From contig NZ_NBOC01000001.1 in NCBI RefSeq assembly GCF_002104455.1, positions 62,001 through 126,000 on the forward strand: a stretch of DNA of 64,000 nt. The letters run 5' to 3'. Of this stretch, positions 50,284 through 60,863 are shown one piece after another. The DNA is from Colwellia chukchiensis (GTDB taxonomy: Bacteria; Pseudomonadota; Gammaproteobacteria; Enterobacterales; Alteromonadaceae). Both the position numbers and the translations under genes were made by a program. Position 1 is the first letter of the stretch, and every line of letters starts with the position of its first letter. The notes beneath the pieces are model-generated. The model was not told where the DNA came from and made no database searches. It worked only from the letters and a program-made list of their open reading frames with translations.

Positions 50284-50943
50284 ATGTTTACTGGGATCAT
50301 AGAAGCCGTAGGACGGTTGAGAGCGATTAATAGCTCTGCAGGTGGTGCGCGGGTCACTATTGATACCGCATCATTAGATTTGTCTGACGTGAAATTAGGT
50401 GACTCTATTGCCACCAATGGTATTTGCTTAACTGTGGTGACATTGGGTCATGACAGTTTTAGCGCCGATGTCTCTAGCGAGACCTTAGCCCGTACTGGTT
50501 TAGGACATTATCAAATAGGTGATAGCGTTAATCTTGAAAAGGCGATGCTGCCAAGTACGCGCTTTGGTGGTCATATGGTATCAGGGCATGTGGATGCGGT
50601 TAGTGCCATCACGCGCATTGAACATCAAGGTAACAGCATAGATTACTGGCTGAATATGCCAACAGAGCTGGCACCATATATAGCGGAAAAAGGCTCTATT
50701 ACCATTGACGGTACGAGTTTGACGGTAAACAGTTTAAGCGCAGATCAGTTTCGCTTAACCATAGTGCCGCATACCACAGAGCAAACTATCATTAAAAATT
50801 ATCAAGTGGGCACGAAAGTGAATTTAGAAGTTGATTTAATTGCTCGCTACATTGAAAGATTACTTACCAAGCAAAGTCCAGATGCGTCAGTAGAGTCTGG
50901 GGTAACGCAAGCGCTTTTAGCGCGTAATGGTTTTATTAAATAA
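50284..50943 (+). CDS. ribE: Riboflavin synthase alpha chain
   Basis: Dismutates two 6,7-dimethyl-8-ribityllumazine molecules to riboflavin. It has 219 residues in two similar beta-barrel domains: [20 protein letters not shown] with [10 protein letters not shown] in the first, [11 protein letters not shown] in the second, with VSGHVD between. I choose the ATG at 50284, since MFTGII is the universal start, over an in-frame ATG at 50269. Ten bases precede ribBA. Confidence 0.97.
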   Translation: MFTGIIEAVGRLRAINSSAGGARVTIDTASLDLSDVKLGDSIATNGICLTVVTLGHDSFSADVSSETLARTGLGHYQIGDSVNLEKAMLPSTRFGGHMVSGHVDAVSAITRIEHQGNSIDYWLNMPTELAPYIAEKGSITIDGTSLTVNSLSADQFRLTIVPHTTEQTIIKNYQVGTKVNLEVDLIARYIERLLTKQSPDASVESGVTQALLARNGFIK

Positions 50944-50953
50944 AGGGGTTGTC

Positions 50954-52063
50954 ATGAATTTACACACGCCACAAGAGATTATCGACGATATCGCTCAAGG
51001 CAAAATGGTCATCTTAATGGATGATGAAGATCGTGAAAATGAAGGCGACTTCATTATGGCGGCAGAAAAAGTTACGCCAGAAGCGATTAACTTTATGGCA
51101 ACGCATGGCCGTGGCCTGATTTGTATGCCGATGACAGCGCAGCGTTGTCAGCGTTTGAAATTGCCACTGATGGTAGATAAAAATGACGCTCAGTTTACCA
51201 CTAATTTTACCGTTTCTATTGAAGCAGCCGAAGGCGTGACCACAGGTATTTCCGCGGCTGATCGCGCGACAACTGTATTGGCCGCGGTGGCAAAAGATGC
51301 GGATCACAATTCAATTGTGCAACCGGGCCATATTTTTCCATTAATTGCTAAAGATGGTGGTGTATTAAACCGTGCAGGTCACACAGAAGCGGGCGTTGAC
51401 TTAGCACGTTTAGCGGGCTTAGAAGCGGCGGCAGTGATCGTTGAGATATTAAATGCTGACGGCACTATGGCGCGTCGACCTGATCTTGAAATTATTGCCA
51501 AAAAGCATGGTATTAAAATGGGCACGATTGCGGACTTAATTGAATACCGTAATGCCAATGAAACCACCATTGAGCGTATATCTCAATGTAAATTACCTAC
51601 AGAATTTGGTGACTTTGAGTTAACCGTATTTAAAGATACCATCGACGGCCAAGCCCACTTTGCCTTAACCAAGGGTGAGATTAAGCCTGAGCAACCCACG
51701 TTAGTGCGTGTGCATTTAGAAAACACCTTTAGAGACTTACTATTTAGCCAGCGTGAAAGCGTTGCTAAGTGGCCTATTGCTGGCGCATTAGAAAAAATTG
51801 GTAAAGAAGGTGGCGTGTTGGTGCTGTTAGGAAAACACGAATCGCCAGAAGAGTTGATTGCACAAGTACAAAAGTACGCCAAACTTGATGCAGGTGAATC
51901 CGTAAAAGAAGTTAAGCGCCACATAGGTTCGCGCAACGTTGGCGTTGGCTCGCAAATTCTCGCTAATTTAGGTGTTAGCAAAATGCGGCTATTAAGCTCA
52001 CAAACCAAATATCACTCGCTGTCAGGCTTTGGTTTAGAGGTTGTGGAGTATATTGCCGAATAA
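50954..52063 (+). CDS. ribBA: DHBP synthase RibB with degenerate GTP cyclohydrolase II-like domain
   Basis: The N-terminal half (1-200) is 3,4-dihydroxy-2-butanone-4-phosphate synthase with [19 protein letters not shown] and the [13 protein letters not shown] block. The C-terminal half resembles GTP cyclohydrolase II, but the zinc cysteines (usual SECLTGDxFGSxRCDC) are absent: the matching stretch is [19 protein letters not shown]. The second activity is therefore probably lost, as in many gammaproteobacterial RibB-like fusions, and RibA must be elsewhere. Chosen start at 50954 ([10 protein letters not shown]) has AAAGGGG upstream. 369 residues. Confidence 0.93.
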   Translation: MNLHTPQEIIDDIAQGKMVILMDDEDRENEGDFIMAAEKVTPEAINFMATHGRGLICMPMTAQRCQRLKLPLMVDKNDAQFTTNFTVSIEAAEGVTTGISAADRATTVLAAVAKDADHNSIVQPGHIFPLIAKDGGVLNRAGHTEAGVDLARLAGLEAAAVIVEILNADGTMARRPDLEIIAKKHGIKMGTIADLIEYRNANETTIERISQCKLPTEFGDFELTVFKDTIDGQAHFALTKGEIKPEQPTLVRVHLENTFRDLLFSQRESVAKWPIAGALEKIGKEGGVLVLLGKHESPEELIAQVQKYAKLDAGESVKEVKRHIGSRNVGVGSQILANLGVSKMRLLSSQTKYHSLSGFGLEVVEYIAE

Positions 52064-52120
52064 AGGCCGTTGCGACTCATAGCCTTTGGTAGCTTAAGAA
52101 GGAACACCAGTGTAGGTGAC

Positions 52121-52155
52121 AAAAAAACGCATTGTATCTTACAATGCGTTTTTTA
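52121..52155. terminator. Bidirectional terminator ribBA / dxs
   Basis: AAAAAACGCATTGTA / TACAATGCGTTTTTT forms a long stem with A- and T-runs, able to terminate both ribBA (plus) and dxs (minus). It ends the rib cluster before ribH. Confidence 0.92.
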
Positions 52156-52203
52156 ATTAAAACTTATCGCCAGTACCATAGCGTAGTGGCTACTAAGAGG
52201 CGT

Positions 52204-54087
52204 TTAGGCGATAAAGCTTTTAACTTTATCGATAATACCTTGGCTGTCTAAACCTAGCTCTTGGTGTATTTCTGCTTGTGTGCCATGTTTAATAAAGCTA
52301 TCAGGCAGGCCAATATTAAGAATGCGCTTGCTGATGCCTTGGCTTAAAATATATTCATTCACGGCAGAGCCTGCACCACCGGCAATGGCATTATCTTCGA
52401 CCGTTATAATATAATCGTGATCAGCAGCTAAAGATTGGATCATGGCTTGATCTAACGGTTTAACAAAACGCATATCCACTAAGGTAGCATTTAGTGCGTC
52501 AGCAGCTATTTTCGCTTCCGCTAAGGTGGTACCGAAGTTAAGTAATGCGATTTTGCTGTCGGTGCTGGGGTTGTTAGCTCGGGTGCGAACCATATTAGCT
52601 TTTGCCACTTCAATGGTTTCATCAATGCTAGGGAGCTCAGCGCCATTGCCACAACCGCGAGGATAACGCACGGCAGCTGGGCTATTTAATTGATAACCGG
52701 TATTGAGCATTAATTGGCATTCGCGCTCATCTGAAGGGGTCATGATGGTGATGTTAGGAATGCAGCGCATAAAGCTTAAATCAAAGGCCCCTTGATGAGT
52801 TGGACCATCTGCACCCACGATACCTGCTCTGTCAATGGCAAATAAAACCGGTAAGTCTTGTATTGCTACGTCATGAATAAATTGGTCATAGCCGCGTTGT
52901 AAAAAGCTTGAGTAAATTGCCACAACCGGTTTACGTCCGCCAATGGCTAAACCCGCGGCAAAGGTTACTGCATGCTGTTCGGCAATGGCAACATCAAAAT
53001 ATTGCTCGGGAAAACGTTGACTAAATTGCACCATGCCTGAGCCTTCACGCATGGCAGGGGTAATTGCGGCCAGTTGACTGTCTTGCTCTGCGACTTTACA
53101 TAACCAATCACCAAATATAGCGGAATAGGTTGGTAAACTTGGGGCGCTTTTCGGTAAACAGGTTTCAGTGTGGTCAAATTTAGGCACGGCATGGTACTTA
53201 ATAGGGTCTTGCTCAGCTTGTTGGTAGCCCTTACCTTTTTTGGTGGCAATATGCAGTAATTGTGGACCTTTGAGGTTACGCATGTTGGCAATAGTGTTGA
53301 CTAAACCATTCACGTCATGACCATCGATGGGGCCAATATAGTTAAAGCCGAGCTCTTCAAAAAACGTACTAGGGACTACCATGCCTTTTAAGTGCTCTTC
53401 TGCACGACTGGCCAGTTCTTTGATTGGTGGTACATTGCTAAGTAAGCGTTTACTACCTTCTCTAAGGCCAGTATATATACTACCCGATAATAACTTCGCT
53501 AAATGATTATTTAAGGCTCCAACATTTTCGGAAATTGACATTTCATTGTCATTTAAGACCACCAACATGTCTTTTTTGATATCGCCAGCATGGTTTAAGG
53601 CTTCAAAAGCCATGCCAGCGGTCATAGCGCCATCACCTATAACGGCAACAACTTTACGGTTTTTAGCTTCTTGTTCCGCTGCTACCGCTAGCCCTAACGC
53701 TGCGGAAATTGAGGTACTTGAATGTCCAACACTGAGCACATCGTATTCGCTTTCTTCGCGCCATGGAAAAGGGTGTAAGCCTTCTTTTTGACGAATGGTG
53801 TGTAATTGATCGCGACGGCCAGTGAGTATTTTATGTGGGTAAGCTTGGTGGCCTACATCCCATATTAAATGGTCAAATGGCGTGTTATAAACGTAATGTA
53901 AGGCAACGGTTAACTCTATGGTGCCTAAACCCGAGGCAAAGTGGCCGCTACTTTTGCTAACCGAATGCAGTAAGAAATGTCTTAACTCATTGCTGACTTG
54001 CGTTAATTGCTTCTGATCTAAGGTGCGTAAATCATCAGGCGAATTGATATTAGCCAGTAACGGGTACTCTGTGAGGTTTATAGTCAT
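52204..54087 (-). CDS. dxs: 1-deoxy-D-xylulose-5-phosphate synthase
   Basis: Condenses pyruvate and glyceraldehyde-3-phosphate to DXP, the precursor of isoprenoids, thiamine thiazole and pyridoxal. The 627-residue TPP enzyme has [18 protein letters not shown] with LNDNEMSIS (TPP-binding), [13 protein letters not shown] (catalytic Glu) and [19 protein letters not shown]. Last of xseB-ispA-dxs; starts 22 bases after ispA. Confidence 0.98.
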   Translation of the reverse strand: MTINLTEYPLLANINSPDDLRTLDQKQLTQVSNELRHFLLHSVSKSSGHFASGLGTIELTVALHYVYNTPFDHLIWDVGHQAYPHKILTGRRDQLHTIRQKEGLHPFPWREESEYDVLSVGHSSTSISAALGLAVAAEQEAKNRKVVAVIGDGAMTAGMAFEALNHAGDIKKDMLVVLNDNEMSISENVGALNNHLAKLLSGSIYTGLREGSKRLLSNVPPIKELASRAEEHLKGMVVPSTFFEELGFNYIGPIDGHDVNGLVNTIANMRNLKGPQLLHIATKKGKGYQQAEQDPIKYHAVPKFDHTETCLPKSAPSLPTYSAIFGDWLCKVAEQDSQLAAITPAMREGSGMVQFSQRFPEQYFDVAIAEQHAVTFAAGLAIGGRKPVVAIYSSFLQRGYDQFIHDVAIQDLPVLFAIDRAGIVGADGPTHQGAFDLSFMRCIPNITIMTPSDERECQLMLNTGYQLNSPAAVRYPRGCGNGAELPSIDETIEVAKANMVRTRANNPSTDSKIALLNFGTTLAEAKIAADALNATLVDMRFVKPLDQAMIQSLAADHDYIITVEDNAIAGGAGSAVNEYILSQGISKRILNIGLPDSFIKHGTQAEIHQELGLDSQGIIDKVKSFIA

Positions 54088-54109
54088 ATTGTTCTATTAA
54101 AATTAATGA

Positions 54110-55015
54110 TTAATGCTTACGACAAACTATGAAAGTCGCAAAGTCAGACAAGTTCTGTGTATTGTAGGGCAAAGTGCTTAAAGCTTGAAGCGCTTGTTGA
54201 TATAAGTTTTCTGCTTTTTCTCGCGCACCTTGTAAACCTATCAGTGCTGGGTAGGTGCTTTTATTGGCCGCAATATCAGAACCGCTGGGTTTTCCTAGTT
54301 CGGCTTCGGTTGATGTTATATCAATTATATCATCACGCACTTGATATGCTAAGCCAATATATTTCGCGTATTGGGCTAATTGTTGTTTATCGTTCTCGCT
54401 TGCTTTTGAGCTACACTCTGCCGCCATGATCACGGCTGCTTCAAGGAGTGCACCGGTTTTTAGCGCGTGCAAGTTTTCTAGTTCAGCTAAGCTTATTGGC
54501 TGGTTGGTTGCCGCTAAATCTAATGCTTGGCCACCACACATGCCTTGATAGCCCGCGGCATTAACTAAATAACGTAATAAATTTATACGTTTATCTGCCA
54601 CAGCAGTGGAAAATTCATGATTGGCGATAATATCAAAGGCCAGGGTTTGCAAACTATCGCCGGCAAGGATAGCGGTCGCTTCATCAAACGCTTTGTGGCA
54701 AGTAGGCTGGCCGCGACGTAAGTCGTCATCGTCCATAGCGGGTAAGTCATCATGAATTAAAGAATAAGCATGAATACACTCAATGGCGGCGGCAACTCCA
54801 TCAATGTCACTTTGCTCAGCACCAAGGGCTTCACCGGTCATGTAGGCTAAATAAGGTCGCATACGTTTGCCGCCAATAAGCAAGCCATAACGCATGGCAG
54901 CAAGCAGTTTTTCATCATTACTCGCTAAGTTGGCAAGTTTCGCTGTTAGGTAATGGTCAATGCGGGTTTGTATAGCATCTAGATGTGCTAATTTAGTCAC
55001 TGTGGGTAGTCTCAT
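54110..55015 (-). CDS. ispA: Farnesyl diphosphate synthase
   Basis: Makes FPP from IPP and DMAPP/GPP. The 301-residue protein has both aspartate-rich motifs: DDLPAMDDDDLRRG (FARM) and DDIID (SARM), with GGKRMRPYLAYMTG and CGGQALDLAA. The ATG at 55015 overlaps xseB by 23 bases; a GTG at 55000 (MTKLAHLDAI) is a possible alternative. The start is not decided by a ribosome site. Confidence 0.96.
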   Translation of the reverse strand: MRLPTVTKLAHLDAIQTRIDHYLTAKLANLASNDEKLLAAMRYGLLIGGKRMRPYLAYMTGEALGAEQSDIDGVAAAIECIHAYSLIHDDLPAMDDDDLRRGQPTCHKAFDEATAILAGDSLQTLAFDIIANHEFSTAVADKRINLLRYLVNAAGYQGMCGGQALDLAATNQPISLAELENLHALKTGALLEAAVIMAAECSSKASENDKQQLAQYAKYIGLAYQVRDDIIDITSTEAELGKPSGSDIAANKSTYPALIGLQGAREKAENLYQQALQALSTLPYNTQNLSDFATFIVCRKH

Positions 55016-55247
55016 CGGTATGAAAATTTACTAACTGGCTTTCGCCATTTTTTTCTAACAAAATATTAATTTGTTGCTCGGCGCTTTTAAGCTTACCTTG
55101 ATTGTGTTTACTGAGCTGAAGACCGCGCTCAAATAGGCTCATGGAGTCTTCCAAGTTTAGCTCACCACGCTCTAGATTTTGCACTATCGTTTCTAATTCA
55201 AGCAAAGACTCTTCAAAGCTTAAATTTTCAATTTTTTTTCTCGCCAT
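54993..55247 (-). CDS. xseB: Exodeoxyribonuclease VII small subunit
   Basis: An 84-residue helical subunit of exonuclease VII, with the family segment FEESLLELETIVQNLERGEL and LEDSMSLFERGLQL. It is first in the xseB-ispA-dxs operon. The large subunit xseA is not in the window. Overlaps ispA. Confidence 0.95.
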   Translation of the reverse strand: MARKKIENLSFEESLLELETIVQNLERGELNLEDSMSLFERGLQLSKHNQGKLKSAEQQINILLEKNGESQLVNFHTDETTHSD

Positions 55248-55480
55248 TGATGTATTTTACCGTGATAGGAACTCTAGGCGCAAACTTACCTTAGCTAGGG
55301 CGCTGGGTCAATTAATGTTGATTTTATCGTTAGGGTTAAAAAAATCCTTAACTGATGTTAAGTTATTGACAATATGGACGATAACAGAAGTACCAGCTGA
55401 AATATAATTATTCGCCTAAACAATAATATCAGGTATTATCCCTGTAGCGAGTATATCTAAGAATAATATCGGAGGCATTT

Positions 55481-56245
55481 GTGGATTTAGCAACGCTATT
55501 GGGAATACTAGGCGCCATAGGTTTCATTGTAATGGCAATGATCTTAGGTGGCGACATTAATATGTTTATCGATACGCAGTCGATATTGATCGTATTTTGT
55601 GGCTCAATATTTGTCGTGCTGTCCAATTACAACTTTGGTCAATTTTTTTCTATAGGCAAAATTGCGGGTAAGGCGTTTTTCTTCAAGATAGAGCAGCCTG
55701 ATGAGTTAATCGAAAAATCAGTTGAGATGGCGGATGCTGCGCGCAAAGGTGGCTTTTTAGCACTAGAAGAAGCTGAGATATCAAATGCCTTTATGCAAAA
55801 GGGCGTGGATATGTTAGTAGACGGTCATGACGCTGATGTGGTGCGTGGCACTTTGCAAAAAGATATCACCTTAACCAGCGAGCGCCATGAAACCGGCATT
55901 GGCATGATGACCTCGCTGGCGGATGTTGCCCCTGCGATGGGCATGATAGGTACCTTAATTGGCTTAGTTGCTATGTTATCAAACATGGATGCTCCTAAAG
56001 CTATCGGTCCAGCGATGGCGGTAGCACTTTTAACCACGTTATACGGTGCATTTTTAGCTAACGTTATTGCCATTCCCATTGCCAATAAGTTAAAACTGCG
56101 TTTAGCGGAAGAAAAACTTAATCAAGAGTTAATTTTAGATGCCGTATTAGGCATTCAAGATGGTCAAAATCCACGCGTGATTGAAGGCTTGTTGAAAAAC
56201 TATCTGGCTGAAAGTAAGCGCACCATTAGCACAACAGAAGAGTAG
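55481..56245 (+). CDS. pomA: Flagellar motor stator PomA (MotA family, sodium-driven type)
   Basis: A four-helix stator subunit that couples ion flow to rotation. The 254-residue protein has MDLATLLGILGAIGFIVMAM at the start, the cytoplasmic loop with charged residues (VRGTLQKDITLTSERHETG) and the helices PAMGMIGTLIGLVAMLSNM and AVALLTTLYGAFLANVIAIP. The start is GTG at 55481 with GGAGG upstream. The four-helix plan and marine context suggest sodium; context with thiI matches Vibrio. Confidence 0.92.
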   Translation: MDLATLLGILGAIGFIVMAMILGGDINMFIDTQSILIVFCGSIFVVLSNYNFGQFFSIGKIAGKAFFFKIEQPDELIEKSVEMADAARKGGFLALEEAEISNAFMQKGVDMLVDGHDADVVRGTLQKDITLTSERHETGIGMMTSLADVAPAMGMIGTLIGLVAMLSNMDAPKAIGPAMAVALLTTLYGAFLANVIAIPIANKLKLRLAEEKLNQELILDAVLGIQDGQNPRVIEGLLKNYLAESKRTISTTEE

Positions 56246-56257
56246 CGGGAGTTCATT

Positions 56258-57193
56258 ATGGCAGAAGAATGTAAGTGCCCACCTCCTGGACTACCTGCGT
56301 GGATGGGAACATTTGCTGATTTAATGTCCTTGTTAATGTGCTTTTTCGTGTTGCTGTTGTCATTTTCAGAAATGGATGTTTTAAAGTTTAAGCAAATTGC
56401 CGGCTCAATGAAGTTTGCCTTTGGGGTGCAAAATAAAATTGAAGTGAAAGACATTCCCAAAGGTACCAGTATTATTGCGCAAGAGTTTCGTCCAGGTAAA
56501 CCTGAGCCGACGCCTATTGAGGTGATTCAACAACAAACCATGGAAATGACCCAGCAAATGTTAGAGTTTCAAGCGGGAGATGAAACTTCAGCCGGTGGCC
56601 GACAACAGCAGCGCGGTACAGAGCGTGGGGGGCAATCACAAAGTACTGCCGATGAAATGTCAGCACAAGCCATGCAAAAAGCGAAGGATGAATTAGAGCA
56701 AGCGTCACAGGAACAAGTTAATGAGTTGGTGAAAAAAATAGCCGATCAACTCGAGCAGCAAATTCAAGATGGTGCCATTGAGCTAGAGTCATTAGGTCAA
56801 CAAGTCATTATTCGTATTCGTGAAAATGGTTCGTTTCCGTCAGGGTCTGCTTTTTTACAACCACAATTTAAGCCGATAATTCGAGAAATAGGTTTGTTGT
56901 TAAACACTGTGCCGGGTGAGATCATGATTTCAGGTAATACCGACAACCAAGCGATAAACTCAGAGTTATTCTCCTCTAACTGGGATCTCTCAAGTAAAAG
57001 GGCGGTTGCCATTGCCCATGAAATTATCAAGGTGCCAGGTTTTGATCAAACACGCTTGTTGGTGGTTGGGCATGCAGATACGCGACCATTAGTGCCGAAT
57101 ACTAATCGCCTAAACCGTCGACGCAATCGCCGAGTAGAAATTGCCATCAACCAAGGTAAGGCGAAAGAAACCGAGCCAATTAGCATTCAGTAA
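56258..57193 (+). CDS. pomB: Flagellar motor stator PomB (MotB family)
   Basis: Partner of PomA; a 311-residue single-pass protein. The ion-carrying aspartate lies in the helix GTFADLMSLLMCFFVLLLSF (about 17-36). A Gln-rich linker (80-155) is followed by an OmpA-like peptidoglycan-binding domain (about 165-305) with NTDNQAINSELFSSNWDLS and GHADTRPLVPN, RLNRRRNRRVEI. Starts 12 bases after pomA. Confidence 0.93.
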   Translation: MAEECKCPPPGLPAWMGTFADLMSLLMCFFVLLLSFSEMDVLKFKQIAGSMKFAFGVQNKIEVKDIPKGTSIIAQEFRPGKPEPTPIEVIQQQTMEMTQQMLEFQAGDETSAGGRQQQRGTERGGQSQSTADEMSAQAMQKAKDELEQASQEQVNELVKKIADQLEQQIQDGAIELESLGQQVIIRIRENGSFPSGSAFLQPQFKPIIREIGLLLNTVPGEIMISGNTDNQAINSELFSSNWDLSSKRAVAIAHEIIKVPGFDQTRLLVVGHADTRPLVPNTNRLNRRRNRRVEIAINQGKAKETEPISIQ

Positions 57194-57209
57194 TTGCCTA
57201 GAATTTAAC

Positions 57210-57240
57210 AAAAAAGAGCCGATATTCTTGGCTCTTTTTT
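57210..57240 (+). terminator. Terminator of pomAB
   Basis: AAAAAGAGCC / GGCTCTTTTT with a 9-base loop, ending in T-run, 17 bases after the pomB stop. Confidence 0.9.
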
Positions 57241-57294
57241 ATAGCTTTAGACTAAGTACTTTATCGCGTTAGCTGCTATGTGCTGAGTCTGAAA

Positions 57295-57324
57295 TTGCAT
57301 CTTGAACTGTAACGGGTATATAAT
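57295..57324 (+). promoter_or_regulatory. Promoter of thiI
   Basis: TTGCAT (57295-57300) and TATAAT (57319-57324) with an 18-base spacer. Transcription would begin about 25 bases before the start codon. Confidence 0.7.
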
Positions 57325-57356
57325 GCGCGCCATTGTTAATATGGGTGTTAGTGTGA

Positions 57357-58811
57357 ATGAAATTTATTGTTAAGTTACAGGCTGAAATTACGATTAAAAG
57401 CCGTCCGGTGCGTAAGCGTTTTACTAAGATCTTAGAGTCTAATGTTAAAAACGTTTTACGTCGTGTGGATGAGCATGTGACCACGCGCATGAACTGGGAC
57501 AATATTGAAGTTAATACCCGAGATCATTCGTCAGAAAATCGTTTACGACTAATTGAGACGTTAAAATCAATTCCTGGTGTGCCGCAGTTTATTGAAGTGC
57601 AACAAAGTCAATTCACTGATCTACATGATATTTATGAGAAAACCTTAGCGGTTCATGCCAAAACGATTGAAAATAAAAGCTTCTGTGTCAGAGTTAAACG
57701 TACAGGCAAGCATGATTTTAATTCCATAAAAGTGGAACAATACGTTGGTGGCGGCTTAAACCAACAAGTTGAGTCTGCGCGCGTCAAGCTAAGTAAACCT
57801 GACGTAACTGTGCATTTAGAGATCAAAAACGATACTCTATTTATTGTCACCGAGCGTCATAAGGGCATGGGCGGCTTCCCGATAGCAACGCAAGAAGATG
57901 TATTATCTTTAATGTCTGGCGGCTTTGATTCAGGCGTTGCCAGTTACCAAATGATCAAAAAAGGGGCGCGTACGCATTATTGTTTCTTCAATCTGGGCGG
58001 CGCTGCACATGAAGTTGGCGTTAAACAAGTCAGTCATTATTTATGGAATAAATACGGAGCATCACACCGAGTAAAGTTTATTGCCGTTGACTTTGAACCT
58101 GTAGTTGCGCAAATTTTAGAAAACATTGAAAATGGTCAAATGGGCGTGGTGCTTAAGCGTATGATGATGCGAGCAGCAGCCCAAATTGCTGATAAAATGG
58201 GTATTCAAGCCTTGGTCACAGGGGAAGCACTCGGACAAGTGTCTAGTCAAACCTTAACAAACTTGAACGTGATAGACCGCGTTACACAGACCTTGATTTT
58301 GCGCCCATTAGCTGCCTACGACAAGCAAGATATTATTGATATAGCCCGTAAGATTGGCACTGAAGATTTTGCTAAAACAATTCCTGAGTATTGTGGTGTT
58401 ATTTCTAAAAAGCCAACTGTCAAAGCCGTATTGTCAAAAGTGGAAGCAGAAGAAGAAAATTTTGATTTCACTGTGCTTGATAACGTGGTGGCCCAAGCGC
58501 GTGTCTTTGATATTCGTGATATTGGCAAAGAAAGTGAAGCAGAAATTCATGCGGTTGATACCTTAGATAATATACCTAAAAACGCTGTGGTGCTTGATAT
58601 TCGTAGCCCAGAGGAAGAAGACGAAAACCCATTGGACATTGACGGTGTTGAAGTTTTGCATTTACCTTTTTATAAATTGGCGACCCAATTTGGTGATTTA
58701 GATCGCTCGAAAGACTACCTGCTATATTGCGATCAAGGGGTCATGAGTAAACTACAGGCTTTATATTTACTTGGCGATGGCTTTACTAATGTTAAAGTTT
58801 ATCGCCCGTAA
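57357..58811 (+). CDS. thiI: tRNA 4-thiouridine synthase / thiazole sulfurtransferase ThiI
   Basis: Transfers sulfur to tRNA U8 and to ThiS in thiazole formation. Length 484 fits. It has the N-terminal ferredoxin-like and THUMP region (about 60-165), the PP-loop [10 protein letters not shown], a cysteine in PEYCGVIS (E. coli Cys344) and a C-terminal rhodanese domain (about 405-484) with the active cysteine C458 in YCDQGVMSK. The rhodanese domain is what supports the thiamine role beside the thi operon in this window. Confidence 0.97.
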   Translation: MKFIVKLQAEITIKSRPVRKRFTKILESNVKNVLRRVDEHVTTRMNWDNIEVNTRDHSSENRLRLIETLKSIPGVPQFIEVQQSQFTDLHDIYEKTLAVHAKTIENKSFCVRVKRTGKHDFNSIKVEQYVGGGLNQQVESARVKLSKPDVTVHLEIKNDTLFIVTERHKGMGGFPIATQEDVLSLMSGGFDSGVASYQMIKKGARTHYCFFNLGGAAHEVGVKQVSHYLWNKYGASHRVKFIAVDFEPVVAQILENIENGQMGVVLKRMMMRAAAQIADKMGIQALVTGEALGQVSSQTLTNLNVIDRVTQTLILRPLAAYDKQDIIDIARKIGTEDFAKTIPEYCGVISKKPTVKAVLSKVEAEEENFDFTVLDNVVAQARVFDIRDIGKESEAEIHAVDTLDNIPKNAVVLDIRSPEEEDENPLDIDGVEVLHLPFYKLATQFGDLDRSKDYLLYCDQGVMSKLQALYLLGDGFTNVKVYRP

Positions 58812-58857
58812 ATCAGCGATATTACTTGCGTCGGCAGGTTAGCGAAACACAACCACA

Positions 58858-58892
58858 AAGCCCGATCCCTATCACAGGTGTCGGGTTTTTTA
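58858..58892. terminator. Terminator between thiI and panE
   Basis: Stem CCCGA / TCGGG with further inner pairing (CCT/AGG), A-run on the left and T-run on the right. The two flanking genes converge. Confidence 0.75.
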
Positions 58893-58920
58893 TTAGCAGC
58901 TTAATGGGTCAGTTTATAAA

Positions 58921-59823
58921 CTAGCGTTTAGCTTCGAGCGCTTTGATCTTTTGGTATAACTGTTGATTTTCTGGCACGCTAAGCCGATGTTTATGCGCGA
59001 CTTTCATTATGTAGCCATTAATAAAGTCTATTTCAGTTTTACGTTGATTCAGAATATCTGCGCGCATTGATGAGCAATTGTCGGCGGTGTTTTTAGCGAC
59101 GGTTTGTATGCTGGCTTGGAGCTGCTTGAAATCGAAAACAATGTCTTCTGCCGCTGCTACTTTGACAATTTCTGCGATAAGTTTGCTTATGGTGTCATTA
59201 TAACTGCCAACAAGTAATTGGCCATTGTTGATATTTTCTAGTGCCGTTATCGGGTTGATGACGCAATTAATGGCTAATTTCAGCCATTGTTTTGCTACGA
59301 TGTCATGGTTAAAGCTTAAAGTGGGTAATGCCTGCGCTAAAGCGGCCGTTATTTGCTGATTTTTTTTGGTGCTAAGTGCACCATGGAGCAAACCTAAATG
59401 GTGATGACCAAGGCCGGTGTGCTGGGCATGAAAAGGATTAAGTATTTTACAAGCATGGGTGGTTAATAACGTTAATACCGGCTGTGACAGTGAAGTTATA
59501 TCGTCTAATGCCCCCATACCGTTATGACAAAATATCAAGACTGTCTCGGGCGCTATTTTATGTTTAAGTGCCGCTAACGCCGCTTGTACTTGGTAAGATT
59601 TGACACAAAAAAGCAGGCATTGGGCATCAGCAAAAGCTTTATCATCAGCAATGGTTAAGGTCTGTTGGGTGGTTTGGTTGTTTAGGTGTGTAAAACTATA
59701 GTGTCGCGGTATTTGCTGTGCGCTGGTTGAAGCTGACAAACTCACCGAGAGTGCTGGCATCTTGGCTAAATGATGATACCAAAGTAAGCCTATAGCGCCT
59801 TGACCAATAACAACAATATTCAT
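58921..59823 (-). CDS. panE: 2-dehydropantoate 2-reductase (ketopantoate reductase)
   Basis: Reduces ketopantoate with NADPH in pantothenate/CoA synthesis. The 300-residue protein has the Rossmann motif GQGAIGLLWYHHLAK, catalytic region FCVKSYQ, CHNGMGALD, and Lys/Asn/Glu segments KQWLKLAINCVINPITALEN and MRADILNQRKTEIDFINGYI. It overlaps the VanZ-like gene by four bases. Confidence 0.93.
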   Translation of the reverse strand: MNIVVIGQGAIGLLWYHHLAKMPALSVSLSASTSAQQIPRHYSFTHLNNQTTQQTLTIADDKAFADAQCLLFCVKSYQVQAALAALKHKIAPETVLIFCHNGMGALDDITSLSQPVLTLLTTHACKILNPFHAQHTGLGHHHLGLLHGALSTKKNQQITAALAQALPTLSFNHDIVAKQWLKLAINCVINPITALENINNGQLLVGSYNDTISKLIAEIVKVAAAEDIVFDFKQLQASIQTVAKNTADNCSSMRADILNQRKTEIDFINGYIMKVAHKHRLSVPENQQLYQKIKALEAKR

Positions 59824-60188
59824 AGTGTTGGCCGATTACTTGAGCGATTACGGTACATCAATATTGACCACCTAATGATGCCAAAAAAAGCAATACCGAT
59901 CAGATCAGAAATAAAGTCACTGAGCTGCGCGCTACGAAAGCCTAAATAATATTGCCCTAATTCAGTAAGCGCGCCATAAAACGCGACAGTCAGCATGGTA
60001 TTAAAAAGCGGCAGTTTTAAGATACTGTGTAGCACCCAAGTTAAGCAAAAAAAACTGATAATGTGGCCAATTGAGTCGATTTCAGTGCCACGAAAAACCA
60101 CACGCCGAAAATCGTCTGAGATAAAATAAAGTGCAAAAACTAGCAGCACAATAATGCTGAGAAGGGATAAATGATAACGACTTTTCAT
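59820..60188 (-). CDS. VanZ-like membrane protein
   Basis: A 122-residue integral membrane protein with four hydrophobic segments. The segment EIDSIGHIISFFCLTWVLHS with its conserved His and the charged AFYGALTELGQYYLG and QLSDFISDLIGI match the VanZ family (His, Glu and Asp in a membrane core), whose function is mostly unknown. Start at the ATG 60188 preferred; in-frame TTG at 60218 has no support. Coupled to panE by a 4-base overlap, with no clear functional link. Confidence 0.75.
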   Translation of the reverse strand: MKSRYHLSLLSIIVLLVFALYFISDDFRRVVFRGTEIDSIGHIISFFCLTWVLHSILKLPLFNTMLTVAFYGALTELGQYYLGFRSAQLSDFISDLIGIAFFGIIRWSILMYRNRSSNRPTL

Positions 60189-60380
60189 TAGGTTGTTGGA
60201 AATAACGCTTGTTAACAATATTTGATACTTTGCATCATATCAGGGCTGAATGCGTAAAACTATCTCTGTCCTGTTCTGCAAGAGTGAGAGACGGCAGATC
60301 TTAAAACTCAACCGCTAGCGTTGGTATTGCATAAATTACTTGATAAACTAGCATTTATTTTTTTTAGATAGAGAATCATT

Positions 60381-60863
60381 ATGCCTGCAATGGATATCGT
60401 CTCCGAAATTAATTTGGAAGAAGTAAAAAACGCTACTGAGAATGCCAATCGCGAATTAGCAACCCGCTATGACTTTCGAGATTGTGACGCAAGTTTTGAA
60501 TGGAAACGACCAACTGTCACCATGAAAGGAGACTCAGAGCAAAGATTGAAGCAAATGACTGATGTTTTGCGCGGTCAACTAGTTAAGCGAAAAATCGATG
60601 CCAAAGCACTGACCCTTGGTAATATAGAAAGCTCAGGACGAAACTTTAAACAAGTTGCCACCTTTAAAGAAGGCATTGAACAACCGGTTGCCAAGAAAGT
60701 GGTGAAATTAATTAAAGATAGCAAGCTGAAAGTGCAAGCCGCTATTCAAGGTGAAAAGTTACGAGTAACGGGTAAAAAACGTGATGACTTGCAAGCGGTA
60801 ATGCAGCTAGTGCGCAGCACTGACTTTGAACAATCATTTCAATTTGAGAACTTTAAAGACTAA
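60381..60863 (+). CDS. YajQ family nucleotide/c-di-GMP-binding protein
   Basis: A 160-residue cytoplasmic protein with two ferredoxin-like halves. The start MPAMDIVSEINLEEVKNA, the RYDFRDCDASFEW segment and the end RSTDFEQSFQFENFKD match YajQ. In some bacteria YajQ homologues bind cyclic di-GMP and act on transcription; this is not shown for most. It could connect with the diguanylate cyclase at 37 kb. Confidence 0.93.
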   Translation: MPAMDIVSEINLEEVKNATENANRELATRYDFRDCDASFEWKRPTVTMKGDSEQRLKQMTDVLRGQLVKRKIDAKALTLGNIESSGRNFKQVATFKEGIEQPVAKKVVKLIKDSKLKVQAAIQGEKLRVTGKKRDDLQAVMQLVRSTDFEQSFQFENFKD

